Of a stretch of 26,796 nt of DNA, positions 9,010 through 18,475 are shown one piece after another (positions within the stretch are counted from its first letter, which is position 1; every line of letters starts with the position of its first letter). Position numbers and translations under genes: made by a program. The notes beneath the pieces are model-generated. The model did no database searches and was not told where the DNA came from. It was given only the letters and a program-made list of their open reading frames with translations. The DNA comes from Asparagopsis taxiformis (lineage: Eukaryota; Rhodophyta; Florideophyceae; Bonnemaisoniales; Bonnemaisoniaceae), in the NCBI GenBank assembly GCA_030407315.1, contig JALQPE010001758.1:1-26796 (forward strand). The letters run 5' to 3'.

Positions 9010-11058
9010 TCATCCGCATGATTCCGAGTTGCCCTGTCTTCGGCCTACGATCTTTCTTGACCGGGATGGGAAAAACTGTCTTGTGGCGAACATTGACAGG
9101 TCCGGTTGACTTTGCCTGGCAGACCGGCGCGGAGCATTGGGGATTACTTCTTCTTCGAATCCCAACCGCCTGATGAAACCAAACGAAACATTGTCGGGAA
9201 TCGGATACGACGCATTCCTGAAATACGTGTGATACCTCGTTGTCGTGTGTGACACAACTCTGTCGACATGCCCTGCCCCGGCATGTTGTACATGGCCGTG
9301 ACCGATGAAGACTGAACGTGGCGGAACGATTACCTTCTTCAGCTTCATCGTCTTGGCGTACATATCTAATTCCAGCGCTTTGGAAAAGACGTACTTGTGG
9401 GACCCTGGACACACCCAGATAGGGAATGGGTCATCTCCGTTGGCAATAACAAAGTAACCCGGAAGTTGATCTTTGCGGTCGCGAGGAGGAACAGGGAAAT
9501 CATTGTGTGGACCTGCCGAGGACACCCCTTTCCCGTTATCAAAAACCGTCCCCCAGATGCCGGCATGACAAGTTTTTCTCCCGGTAAACCGCACTCCTCC
9601 AGCCCTATCAGCCGGACAAGGATTCCCAACCACACATCCAGCAGGGCTCGCCGCGTCACAAACTTGAACCGGTCGATATGCGTCTCATCGTTCTCGGCAT
9701 AGTCAACCAGGCAGTGGCGCGTAGACGTGAAGCGAGCCCTCCCCTCATTCCGGTTCTTCTCATCTGTTTCATCGTCCCCCGTATTGACAATGGGACTCCA
9801 CAGCTGCCGGTTCCCAGGGTCCTTGTGCACCTCCTCCCCCTCCCCGTTTCCAAAAAGTACCGAAACAATTCCTGGTTAGGAATTTCTTCCATGAGACCCA
9901 AGTCAAATGGGAACTTGTCCGACGCATCGAGGTAGCTTACATCCGCGAAATTGTGCATCACCGTATACCCTCGCTCGTTGATTTCCGTTCGGCAATTGTG
10001 GAAGTACGCCATACCAGTGCCGGCCTCATACGAATCCTTCCAGCTTGTAGACATTCGCGCAACCTGGGCGAAGTCCAGCCTCGAGGGTAGAAACGTCGAT
10101 GTAGGATCACACATCGCCTTGGCAGCCATCTTCCTCGCTGCGAAAAACATCGGATAGATGGTGTCGATCTCGAAAACAAGATGACGAGCCCGATGTTGTT
10201 CCGGAATATGCAGCCCCTCAAACACAGGGTCCATCGCCACTTGCTTCAAATACCTCACCTCTCTGCCCTCCTCATCGATTTCCACACTCTCCAATAACAA
10301 CCTGAGCTCAATCGGAGGCAGACAGCCAACCCTCACCGATGCGATGACGTCCGCGGGACGCTGCGCCAGATGATGCCCTTCAGCTCGGTCTTTGACTTCG
10401 AATCGTCAGGAAGAGATGGCATACGGTCGTCGAACAGGAGGTCGTGTTCAGAAGGAGAGTCACGAACGATGTAACCGTCTTCATCGACTTCCACTCCTTC
10501 CGGAACAGTGAATGTAATTGTCACTTCGCGGACCCCCTTGCTTTCGACTTGGCCATCGTCTGCACCCTGTTTGTCTTCCTCGTCCGAAGCGGTATGGACA
10601 GATTCTTGGTTGGAGGGAGTCGCACCAGCACGTTGGTTATCTTGGGGGACAATCTCAACGGCAGAATCGGGGGAACGGGCGGAGTCTTCGTCACCCTCAT
10701 CACCGGAAACAGTGGCTTGTTGTTGATCGGTGGGTTTATCAACAACGGCCTGCTCTTCTTCCCCGGCGGATTGTTGTACCACAACCGGCTCTTCTTCCTC
10801 GAGGCGTGTGCTCCCCGTCGAGCGAAGTCGCTGTGAACGGCGGCGGATGCCATGCGAAGCAGGCTCATGTTCGACATTCCGCTGCTTCTTGTGAGTGAGT
10901 CTCACATTGGCAGCAGAAGGGCGGCGTTTGCGTCGAGCCTTAGTCTTCTTCTTCAATGTCGGATTGAAAAACTCTTTCAAGTTCGTTTCCAAATCCTGTA
11001 AACGCGTGGTTCTCCGTCGCATTCGAACCTCACTGCTCCGGTCGTCCCCTCTATACAT
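9010..11058 (-). pseudogene. 2OG-Fe(II) dioxygenase-like protein with acidic N-terminal region (frameshifted)
   Basis: The first usable ATG is at 11058. The N-terminal third is basic (KKKTKARRKRRPS) and then strongly acidic and low in complexity. After a frameshift near 10340, a helical segment leads into a 2OG-Fe(II) oxygenase-type double-stranded beta-helix: GYTVMHNFADVSYLD, and after two more frame changes (near 9850 and 9580) PHNDFPVPP. The iron-binding HxD is HND (9507-9499). The fold continues with WVCPGSHKYVF, the distal His in VQHAGAGH (codon 9285-9283), and RYHTYF with a plausible 2OG-carboxylate-binding Arg. The pattern resembles phytanoyl-CoA dioxygenase-like and virus- or transposon-encoded oxygenases. 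Substrate is unknown; nucleic acid is a guess from context. It follows the ParB-like frame with only a TGA and about 70 nt between them. Confidence 0.6.
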
Positions 11059-11089
11059 TGCAATGGCATTGGTTGAGATGCCATTGCAA
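11058..11089. repeat. Perfect 12-bp stem inverted repeat at the ParB-like/dioxygenase junction
   Basis: TTGCAATGGCAT (11058-11069) and ATGCCATTGCAA (11078-11089) are perfect reverse complements separated by 8 nt. On the minus-strand transcript the hairpin lies about 40 nt after the ParB-like TGA and ends at the ATG of the next frame. It could influence readthrough or reinitiation, or be a chance inverted repeat. Confidence 0.65.
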
Positions 11090-11130
11090 CTCCTTCGGCT
11101 GCTTAACCGACCCAATTGCCATCTCTGTGC

Positions 11131-12850
11131 TCAGAAATGACTTGCGCATAATACTCTTTGGGCGCCCAACGCAGCGTACAGAGAATTTGCTATTGCAGTC
11201 ACGCGACGGACGTATGTATAGAAGTCGTTCACGTCAAAGCGTCCATCCGGACGTCCACCATGAGCAGGGTTCAAGTACTCCGAAAGACCACGCAAGACGA
11301 AGACAAAGTTTTCTTCCAGCAACTCGCGCACTATCTTGTGGTCCAGGTGCGTTATCCCAATCTCGTTGCGGCGCTCGGAATTGTTCAGCTCACGCAACAC
11401 TTCGTCGAGAACAGGATGCTTCAGCGTTGCTATAGCCAAACGCGTCCACCGCCGGGCCGTGTTCGTTGAATTCATCATCCCCATGAACTGCGCCTCGAAC
11501 AATGTTCGGATGACATCAGACTCACGCAAGTCGCCAGCGTTTTCCACGTTATTTGCAACAGCAATCGTACGGATGAACTGCTGGATGGACGACAAGATTC
11601 GAACCAGGGAGCGCTCCGTCAGTTGCGTCCCAGTCGTATGGTTCGACTCTGCACTCTTGTGGATGATCTCATGAGGCTGAAGATCACTGTTGTCCTTGCG
11701 GCGAAGGTAGTACACATCCAGAGGCTGAGTAACCCAGCGCAAGCGGTTTGCGTCCTGTGGCAGCTTGGTTCTGTGCATACGGGTGAGGCGCGTGAAGTCA
11801 TCCGCAATGCTATGCATAGCATTGAGACGATGCAGTCCGTCGATCACGGTCACGTTCGCATTGGCATGGAATTTGCCATTCTGGAACAGACGCGTGTCGG
11901 CGGGCAGATGCGTGTTCTGCGACCTCAGCACCGTCACAGTGATACGCGAAGAGCTCACATACCCCACAGCCAACATATTGTTGCGCAGGTCCTCCACGTG
12001 GTCTTCTTTCACATCCCGAAGGGTCACGGCCGGTTCCACTAGCTGCCTCACCAACACAGTCGCTCCTTCTCCGACGTAATCCGACGTCACAAACTTGGGC
12101 ACCGTAATTTGCGTCCCCTGCTGCTCACGAATGCTTTCCGCCACCTCCGGTTCGTCGTCCACCTCGGTTACGTCCTGCGTAGTAGCTTCGGTGACGTTGG
12201 AGCGAGCAGGGTGCTTCGTGCCTCCACTGGAGGCTCTAGCAGAGCGAGCAGGGTGCTTCGTGCCTCACTGGAGGGTCTTGCGAGCGAGCAGGGCGCTTCG
12301 TGCCTCCAGAAACCGGAATGGAGCGTGCTGGATGCTTCGTAACCCCCGAACCAGTGATTTCGCCTGCCGGACCGGTACTGGGCATCCGTCCCGAGCTGGC
12401 CTGGTTCGTCGCTGCGTTGAAGTTTGACGCTGCAGCAGGGGTACGAATGTCGCTAGGGCCATCCTCCGCAGCGGGGCGCATCATCCGAGTATCCCAAGGG
12501 TAAAACGCCGCGGCGTATGCTCCACCCATCGTCTCTCGGCGGTCCCTCGGCGCCATCAAACATGTACGGGAACGGGAGGTCCTTGAACTTGTCCTTAGTC
12601 GCAATGTTGCGCACGACGATATAGTCGGCCTCGTCGGTTTCCGGCAGCTTGTGGTTGTGCAGCGTGCGCGGAAGGCCAACATCGCCACCAGCAGTGCTCA
12701 CCGAAGCCGTCCCATATGCACAGCCGCACCGTCCACGTCCGCAAACAAATTGACATCGACGCCGCGCTTGAGTCCGCGCGACTCCGCTGACGCGCTCACT
12801 TGATCGCCGCAAACCGTTGAAAACAAACTGCTGAAATGCGTATCCGCCAT
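11131..12850 (-). pseudogene. ParB-like domain protein (N-terminal part frameshifted)
   Basis: The best start is ATG 12850 (MADTHFSSLFSTVCGDQ). The N-terminal 170 codons change frame near 12700, 12530 and within the tandem repeat near 12265. From about 12235 to 11131 one clean frame of over 340 codons remains. It carries a ParB/Srx-type N-terminal domain: VKEDHVEDLRNNML, then the signature VTVIDGLHRLNAM (11815-11850), equivalent to the G-x-H/R-R box of ParB and ParB-like nucleases. A helical region follows (HKSAESNHTTGTQL, and SLVRILSSIQQFI). In bacteria such domains partition plasmids, cut DNA, or sit beside DNA methyltransferases; in eukaryotes they are rare and often element-borne. The frame ends at TGA 11131-11133, and the same frame stays open into the dioxygenase gene. 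Confidence 0.6.
12200..12350 (-). repeat. Four short in-gene tandem repeats encoding G-G-T-K-x-P-A-R-S
   Basis: Units start at 12200, 12242, 12282 and 12321, so spacings are 42, 40 and 39 nt. On the minus strand each unit encodes G-(G/V)-T-K-(H/R)-P-A-R-S plus a short spacer. Spacings of 42 and 39 keep frame; the 40-nt spacing does not. One unit reads CCAGTGAGGC where its neighbour reads CCAGTGGAGGC. That lost G puts a TGA in the ParB-like frame. Confidence 0.8.
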
Positions 12851-13132
12851 GGTTGTTGAGTTGGAAAGGAAAAGAGATGGTGACGTTGACGTATTGGAGT
12901 GATGTGGATGGTAGGTTTCACGTTGCTTGAAGAATGGTCGTGAACGCCAATCGCTGGAAATAATAACACAATACAACCGAAATTTTTGTTAGGTACACAA
13001 CTATCGTGACCGCTGGAATGCAAGACAGGCAATCGAGATGTGAGTGTCCGTTCGGAACGGGCCCGAGTCGGGCTCTCGAAACCTGACGAGGTGGCGTGAA
13101 GCAGGCAGTGTCCTTGATGTGTAATGTGTTAA

Positions 13133-13364
13133 AATTACAGCTGTCAAGCTAGGCGGCTTTTGGGGCGGCTGCGAGCACACCCTTTATCCGGGGAACACCC
13201 TGATTTGAGTTAAAATTTGGGCTATTCTCAAAAACATGCACATGTGAACATGTTTTTGAGATGGGGGTGTGCCGTACGGCACAATCGACCGCCCAAATCG
13301 ATAAAATTTTGCAATATTTTTGCTGCCCGAAAATTCTACAAGTTCTGGGCTGGCCAGTAATGCA
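13133..13364 (+). repeat. Inverted-repeat family copy A (left end)
   Basis: Starts with AATTACAGCTGT and contains the core starting CTGATTTGAGTTAAAATTTG, an imperfect 34-nt palindrome (13227-13260), the perfect palindrome TGTGCCGTACGGCACA (13268-13283) and an end near CAGTAATGCA. It has the same orientation as copy B and is inverted relative to copy C. Confidence 0.85.
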
Positions 13365-13897
13365 TTAGCTATCTCCTCTAAACCGATTCTAACAAGCAGA
13401 AGAATCCTCTCCTTCATGACGATGCTCTCGAATTGGTGCAATGCAACGGACTCCTCCAAGAGAACGATAAAGCATCGTCTTTTCCAAGGCATTTCCGTAC
13501 GAAAATAATCGAAAAACATATTTGACTTAAACCTAACAGCTATCGCGAGCACCGTACTCAGCTATATTTCCTCTGTAATTTCCTTCCTCCAACCAATCAA
13601 TAGCCGCTTGGTCACAGGCTTAAAAGCCTTCCACTATCTGTCCTATCCATCGAAGACCCTCGGAGGGTTCGATCCAGGCTTGATCACCCATGATGGGTGT
13701 GCAACCCGAGAAAATGAAAATGGAACATATTGCGACAGGGACGAGATATCATTCAATGAAAGAGACTTCTCTTTCGTTTACTTTTTTCTAACAAGATTCT
13801 AAACGTCTACAAACCCTATGTCGTCCGTCCGTTTTCATCCCGGAGAGATGTGGATGTGAGGTAAGACGCAGTGGTGATGTTGTGTTGATTCCCACAG

Positions 13898-14210
13898 ACG
13901 GAGGTGGAGGAGGTGGCTACGGAGGAAGCCTGGAGAACTTGTCCGGTACTGACATCTCACATGTTGAACATGTGAGATGTCAATACCCATGGATGAGAAG
14001 AAAAACATGTTCAGGTCCGGTTCGGATATTGTTGCCATTAACGGAGGTGGTGGAGGAGGCTATGGTGCAAGCCTGGAGAACATGTGACTCACATCTCGGA
14101 GATGTCAGTACCCATGGATGAGAAGAAAAGCATGTTGAGGTGCGGTTCGGATATTCGATCCATTAACGGAGGTGGTGGAGGAGGCTATGGTGGAAGCCTG
14201 GAGAAGAATA
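13898..14210 (+). repeat. Three-unit tandem repeat with GGAGGTGG-rich core
   Basis: Units start at ACGGAGG 13898, 14041 and 14166, so spacings are 143 and 125 nt. Each has the core GGAGGTGGxGGAGGxGGCTA, then AGCCTGGAGAA, and a later block CCCATGGATxAxAAGAAxA (14th base onward varies). One frame reads as GGGGGGYGGSLE in each unit. The first unit is preceded by TTGATTCCCACAG, which resembles a 3' splice site. Coding status is uncertain. Confidence 0.65.
13950..13982. promoter_or_regulatory. Near-perfect palindrome with 16-bp arms
   Basis: The left arm TGACATCTCACATGTT and the right arm AACATGTGAGATGTCA are perfect complements around a single central G. A shorter version of the same element (ACATCTC-G-GAGATGT) sits at the equivalent place in the next repeat unit near 14092-14106. 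It is a candidate dimeric protein-binding site or cruciform/hairpin. Confidence 0.75.
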
Positions 14211-14497
14211 GAGTATTCCTATACCCATGGATCACAAGAAGACGTTGTTGGGCTCCTTTTCGAAGCCCATTCGTCTCTTGAATAAATTTAGCACCCAAAT
14301 CATATACGATTGCCGAGTTGACACCCCGTATGTCTCGTTGGTAGAAATAGCAGGGGTTCCACCACTCAGCTGGCGGGAAGTAGTTACTGATTATATGAGA
14401 TATGGCTTAGCTCCCGCCAAAACCGATAGCTCTGGGCTCAGGTTCTCCAAATGTGGTTATACGAATGTGTTCTGACAATGCTAGAAGACGAATATCT

Positions 14498-14682
14498 GCA
14501 TCCTGATTTGAATTAAAATTTGGGCTATTCTCAAAAACATGCACATGTGAACATGTTTTTGAGATGGGGATGTGCCGTACGGCACAATCGACCGCCGAAA
14601 TCGATGTTTTTTGCAATATTTTTTGTGCCCGAAATTGTAGAATTTCTGGTCTGGCCAGCAATGCATCTGAGCTGGACATCCC
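14498..14682 (+). repeat. Inverted-repeat family copy B (internal)
   Basis: Shares the core of copies A and C: CTGATTTGAATTAAAATTTG, the imperfect palindrome at 14530-14563, the perfect palindrome TGTGCCGTACGGCACA at 14571-14586, and the end GAGCTGGACATCC, which also occurs inverted in copy C. It lacks the outer GCGAGCAC/ACAGCTGT segment of A and C. A small hairpin GGACAT-CCCC-ATGTCC lies at 14675-14690. Confidence 0.85.
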
Positions 14683-14744
14683 CATGTCCAGTGGCCGTCC
14701 GGATGTCGCTCACCTGGTAAGCGTGATGCACCGGTGACAACCTA

Positions 14745-14774
14745 TGTGACTGCAGTCACAGCCGCCATGGCGGC
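14745..14774. promoter_or_regulatory. Two abutting perfect palindromes upstream of the MTase gene
   Basis: TGTGACTGCAGTCACA (14745-14760) is a perfect 16-bp palindrome followed at once by GCCGCCATGGCGGC (14761-14774), a perfect 14-bp palindrome. The first has the same TGTG-N8-CACA outline as the TGTGCCGTACGGCACA site in the repeat copies. They lie about 260 nt before the MTase start codon and look like operator sites. Confidence 0.7.
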
Positions 14775-15031
14775 CGTGCAGTACAACCCTCAAAGACAGG
14801 GAATCACAATCTTTTTAAAATTTTTGTCTACCACGTATCCGTCACAACTTATTACCTACACCGGTTACGGGTTTCAAGACCTTTCCAGTGCTGTGTACCC
14901 GTATACTCTGTTCCGTTCGATATCAACCAGTGTTCCTCACGAAAGAGTGCAAACGTCACGAGATACGTCGTCAAATTTGACTGTCTCGCCGAGCGGTCGC
15001 CATCCTGTACCGAATTTCCACTCATTCCATT

Positions 15032-17340
15032 ATGACGAATAAGCGCAGGCGCAACAGCAATCCGATCGTTGACGACGCAACCGTGCCAATTCTGCGCGAA
15101 CCCGCTAGCCCTTGGGAGGATTCTAGTGACATGGGTACACGTCGAAACGTAGGTCGCGCCGCCCGCGAAACTACTCTCGCTGGCAAAGACTTCCTCCGCC
15201 TCTTGCTGGATTTGTTCGCCCACTCAAGTTTCGCAGACTTGACGGACAAGCCGGGAGGTTTCACATACGCGGACCTTGGCGCTTGGGTTGCGCAGGGCAC
15301 GGAAGAACAATTTGCGGCGCTGCAAGGTCGACTCAGCATGGCCTTCAGCGGTCGTTCGAAGAATGCTGGAGTCGAGGCGGATGTTGCCGAAATCGTCATG
15401 GCAGAGATGAACGTTGAGCGAGCCAAGCAGATTGTTCGTCTGGCATTACCGATTGCCGAGTTTTCAAGACAGGATGAGCGTATCGGGCAATGGGTTGAGC
15501 ACTGCATCCTTTCTGGGATCGTGCCGCAGACCTTCCTTATTGGATGTAACATGCTTCCTTCGCCACTACAGGCGCCGCAGCGCGGGGAACCAAGCGCCTT
15601 CGTTCTTGCTCCACCGGAAACGTTCGAGGTATTGATGTATTTCCAAGCGTTGTCTATCATCCGAAATCACAACAAGAACCTGCCGCGTCGCCGAATAGGC
15701 GACGCGGCCGAGGAGGGGAACGAAGCCGCACGCGTCCCAGCCCATCGGAAAAGCACTAATCGAGCTTGTTACGTGGTTCAAGTTTTATACCATGCTTGGA
15801 CCGATGTGGCCTTCGCCGCAAAGTTTTCCAGCTTCGAAGAGTTGATGGCGCCGTACATCATTTTCGACAGCAGTGAGCATTGGTTTGACGTGCTCGATGA
15901 AGGTCTATTCGCACCGATGGAGCAGAAGCTAGATCTCTACCACGACAAAGCTCCCCTATCTCATCCTGATGGATATGGTGGGAAAGTAGAGACAAAAACC
16001 AGTGCGCAGCACAGTGCATTTAGGGACCTTGTGAGGAAGTTCTTCGACCGGTTGCAGTTTCTTATCGTCAACCCGGACCTGTACACCTGGCCGGAGTCCG
16101 ACCGCTGGGGGGCGCTGGAAATATACTTGTCAAGCGGAAATCCGGACAAGCTGCCAGCGTACTTTGACACCCTCGACGAAGACGTTATGGCTGTCCTCCG
16201 CCCGGCACCACAAGCCGCGGACGCAGAAAAGGTCCCCAAGCCGGTTGATGACACTCCCACTCGTCGCAACACAGGAGGGAGAGGTTTGGTTCCGTCGACA
16301 AGACACACAACCAGGCTTCAACTTGGACCTGGGAGGACCAGTCTTACTGCCCAAGGGCCGTCTCCCCCGTCACCGTCACCCCATGCGACAGAAGAGCAGG
16401 AAAGTGAAGGGCAGGCTCTCGCAAAGGACTTTCTTTCGAAAATGAGTCAGTATTGCCGGGTGTACGACGTCCCTTTCGAAGATTTGGTCAGTGCCGACGA
16501 GAGCCGAGAACACGTGCCCATCACGGGCAACGTTCAGCTCATTCTGACTGATCCGCCCTACAATGTTCGTCGTAAGAGGAACGATTCCAACTCTTCGTAC
16601 GACAGGCTAACTGCAGAAGATATGCAGGCTAGCATCGAAGTGTTTGACGAGCTGTTGCGCCCCGGTGGCCACGGCATCGTGTTCTGCTCGCGTTTTGCAG
16701 TTCTACGAATGGTTCCATTACTTGGAAACGTACAAAGGACCGCAGTCAGAAGGCCCAACCGATGCTGCTGCCAGTGATGACGGGTCGGATGAAGAAGAGG
16801 TTACGTCCATGAATTCGGACTCCGAAGCATCGCAGCACAGTGGCGAAGAAAGTGCGGATGAGGAGGAGGAGGAGGAGGAGGAGGACGTCGTTCGGAATTC
16901 AGTTTTCTTCGTTGACGAGGTACCTCTGTTGTTTGTCCGACTACCTGGGCACCTCTATCAAATGCCGGGGCGGAAGAGGTACCAACGCATGAACATGGCA
17001 GAGGTCGCTATCCACTTCTGGAAGCGAGGTGTTCCGTTCAAGACTGGAAGCGAGATGGTGGCCTATAGGAACCACGGATACATGGACGGCACGTACCCGG
17101 CGTGGTGCAACGTCACCATCAATATGCCCGCCATCGATTCGAATGAGATGGTGTGGCGAACAAGGAGCACAACCGGTGCTACGGTCAGAGTTCGTGCAGA
17201 GCAGAAGAGCGTCGCTCTCATGATGGAGTTGATCAGCCAGCATTCACAGCCTGGTGATATTGTTGTCGATCCATTCTCTGGCACTTTCGCAACGGAAAAG
17301 CAGCTATGAGCTTGCCTGAGCACCGTGTTTTCGTCGGCAG
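15032..17340 (+). pseudogene. Beta-class amino-DNA-methyltransferase (N6-adenine/N4-cytosine type), frameshifted, fused to SET
   Basis: The start is ATG 15032 (MTNKRRRNSNPIVDD). About 480 N-terminal residues are unidentified, with a Pro/Ser/Thr-rich linker at about 430-470. The catalytic box IV reads LILTDPPYNVRRK (Asp 507; 16550-16561) and is followed by ELLRPGGHGIVFCSRF. A frameshift near 16695 moves to the frame with QFYEWFHYLE, an unusual acidic insertion of Asp/Glu/Ser (about 16770-16890) and a probable target-recognition region. Box I comes last as GDIVVDPFSGTFAT (17268-17282), then a second frameshift near 17293 and the box II-like VFVGSDMD. The order IV before I is that of beta-class amino-methyltransferases. 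The expected reaction is S-adenosylmethionine-dependent methylation of adenine N6 or cytosine N4 in DNA. The frame continues into a SET domain. Confidence 0.7.
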
Positions 17341-18228
17341 TGACATGGACAAATTGTGTGTGGCACGATCGCTTCCAAAGCTGTGTGCAGTCATGTCACG
17401 TGTAATTCTTTCAAACAACACTGACATGAGGGTCACGACAGAAGCGAAACAGAGTGCTGAGAAGTTCTTGGCGTCCCCCTCTGTCACGATGCGTACGCAG
17501 AGGGAACGCAGGATCATCGAACCCCCACCTGGCCTTCCCCTGTACCAGAGGTTCCCGAAATATATTCGGCAGTACCTCTGGCAGCTGTGCCCAGAGTCGA
17601 TTGCGTCGCACGAGCACATGGAAAAACCGGTACATTATTGGCCACCTTCCCTGCGCCGCTGGTTGCAAACTGAAAACCCTCGCGTGATGCGGGCACACGA
17701 TTGTGTTGCGAAAAAATTGAGCGTTCGACCATCGCTGATTAAGCATCCAAATGCAGGAAGAGGGCTCTTCGCTGAACAGACATTTAATGTTGGCGACGAA
17801 GTATGTGCATACTACGGAACTGTTGTGTACTCTGATATGAGCAAGGAGTCGATGAGGTTCGCGTACGGAGAGGGTCACATGGCGATAACGAAGGAAACAT
17901 TCTTGATGTATGCCATCAAGCTGTATGCAACAGCGGAGGACGACGAAAACATCGAGCATCCAATTTGGATTGTTCCGGCTCCGTTCTGTTCGGCGCAGTT
18001 CATCAACGACCCGCGGTATTTGCGAGGTGAGGACACTCCGGCGGAAGACACCAGGCGGATGGCCAACGTCGAGTTTGTCGAAACTACAGCAGCGGTTCGA
18101 CGGGGAAGAAGCTCAAGGCGAAGGACCTAGAAAATCCGAAGATCATTGTAGTACGTGCAATCCGCGATATCCGTCCGGGGCAGGAGCTCTACGTTCATTA
18201 TGGGACAGCGTTTAGAGCATGGAATTAG
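17306..18228 (+). pseudogene. SET-domain lysine methyltransferase module (C-terminal part of MTase-SET fusion)
   Basis: This frame carries the end of the DNA methyltransferase fold and then a SET domain of about 150 residues. The SET N-terminal block is LIKHPNAGRGLFAEQTF followed by VGDEVCAYYGT. The central block CSAQFINDPRYL replaces the usual N-H-S-C with N-D, and NVEFVE stands where other SET proteins have PN-containing strands. After a frameshift near 18080 the C-terminal block follows: IIVVRAIRDIRPGQELYVHYG, with the conserved catalytic-type Tyr, ending at TAG 18226-18228. There is no cysteine-rich pre-SET or post-SET. SET domains methylate lysines on histones or other proteins. A direct fusion to a DNA amino-methyltransferase would place both on one chromatin-bound polypeptide. 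I have no evidence for its substrate. Confidence 0.75.
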
Positions 18229-18475
18229 GGTCACGAAAGATGTTTTCATTTCGACTACAAATAAAGCTACGTTCCAGAGTTGAAGTATATCATATAATGC
18301 AGCATGTCCAGCCACCATTAGTCCAGGGTGAAACCTATTGAGCAGTACTCGCCTGTCAAAAACCAATCGTTCACACTCTAGGTGCACTTCGTCCGAGCAG
18401 TGAACCTGACTGCTTGGATGCTGTTATGCGTGCAGATGCAAAATACACGACCAAGTTGAAATGGACGCCCGGTGG

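Larger units (their letters stand above)
12851..15031. promoter_or_regulatory. Divergent intergenic region between ParB-like/dioxygenase and MTase-SET genes
   Basis: About 2.2 kb separate the two divergently read genes. It contains two copies of the inverted-repeat family, a Gly-codon-rich tandem repeat array and at least five strong palindromes, each listed separately. No convincing protein gene was found. 13365-13890 holds only short open frames, including a minus-strand frame running into the repeat (13552-13184) that I do not recognise. It is the natural place for promoters of both genes, but I could not assign a TATA box or start site. Confidence 0.5.

Noticed and set aside
13655..13690. 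tRNA-like B box in GGGTTCGATCC
   Set aside because: The flanks do not fold into a T arm with five paired bases, and no acceptor or anticodon arm was found.
15032..18228. Bacterial or phage contamination suggested by the DPPY methyltransferase and ParB-like domain
   Set aside because: The methyltransferase is joined to a SET domain, carries an acidic low-complexity tract and lies between eukaryotic transposable elements on the same sequence.
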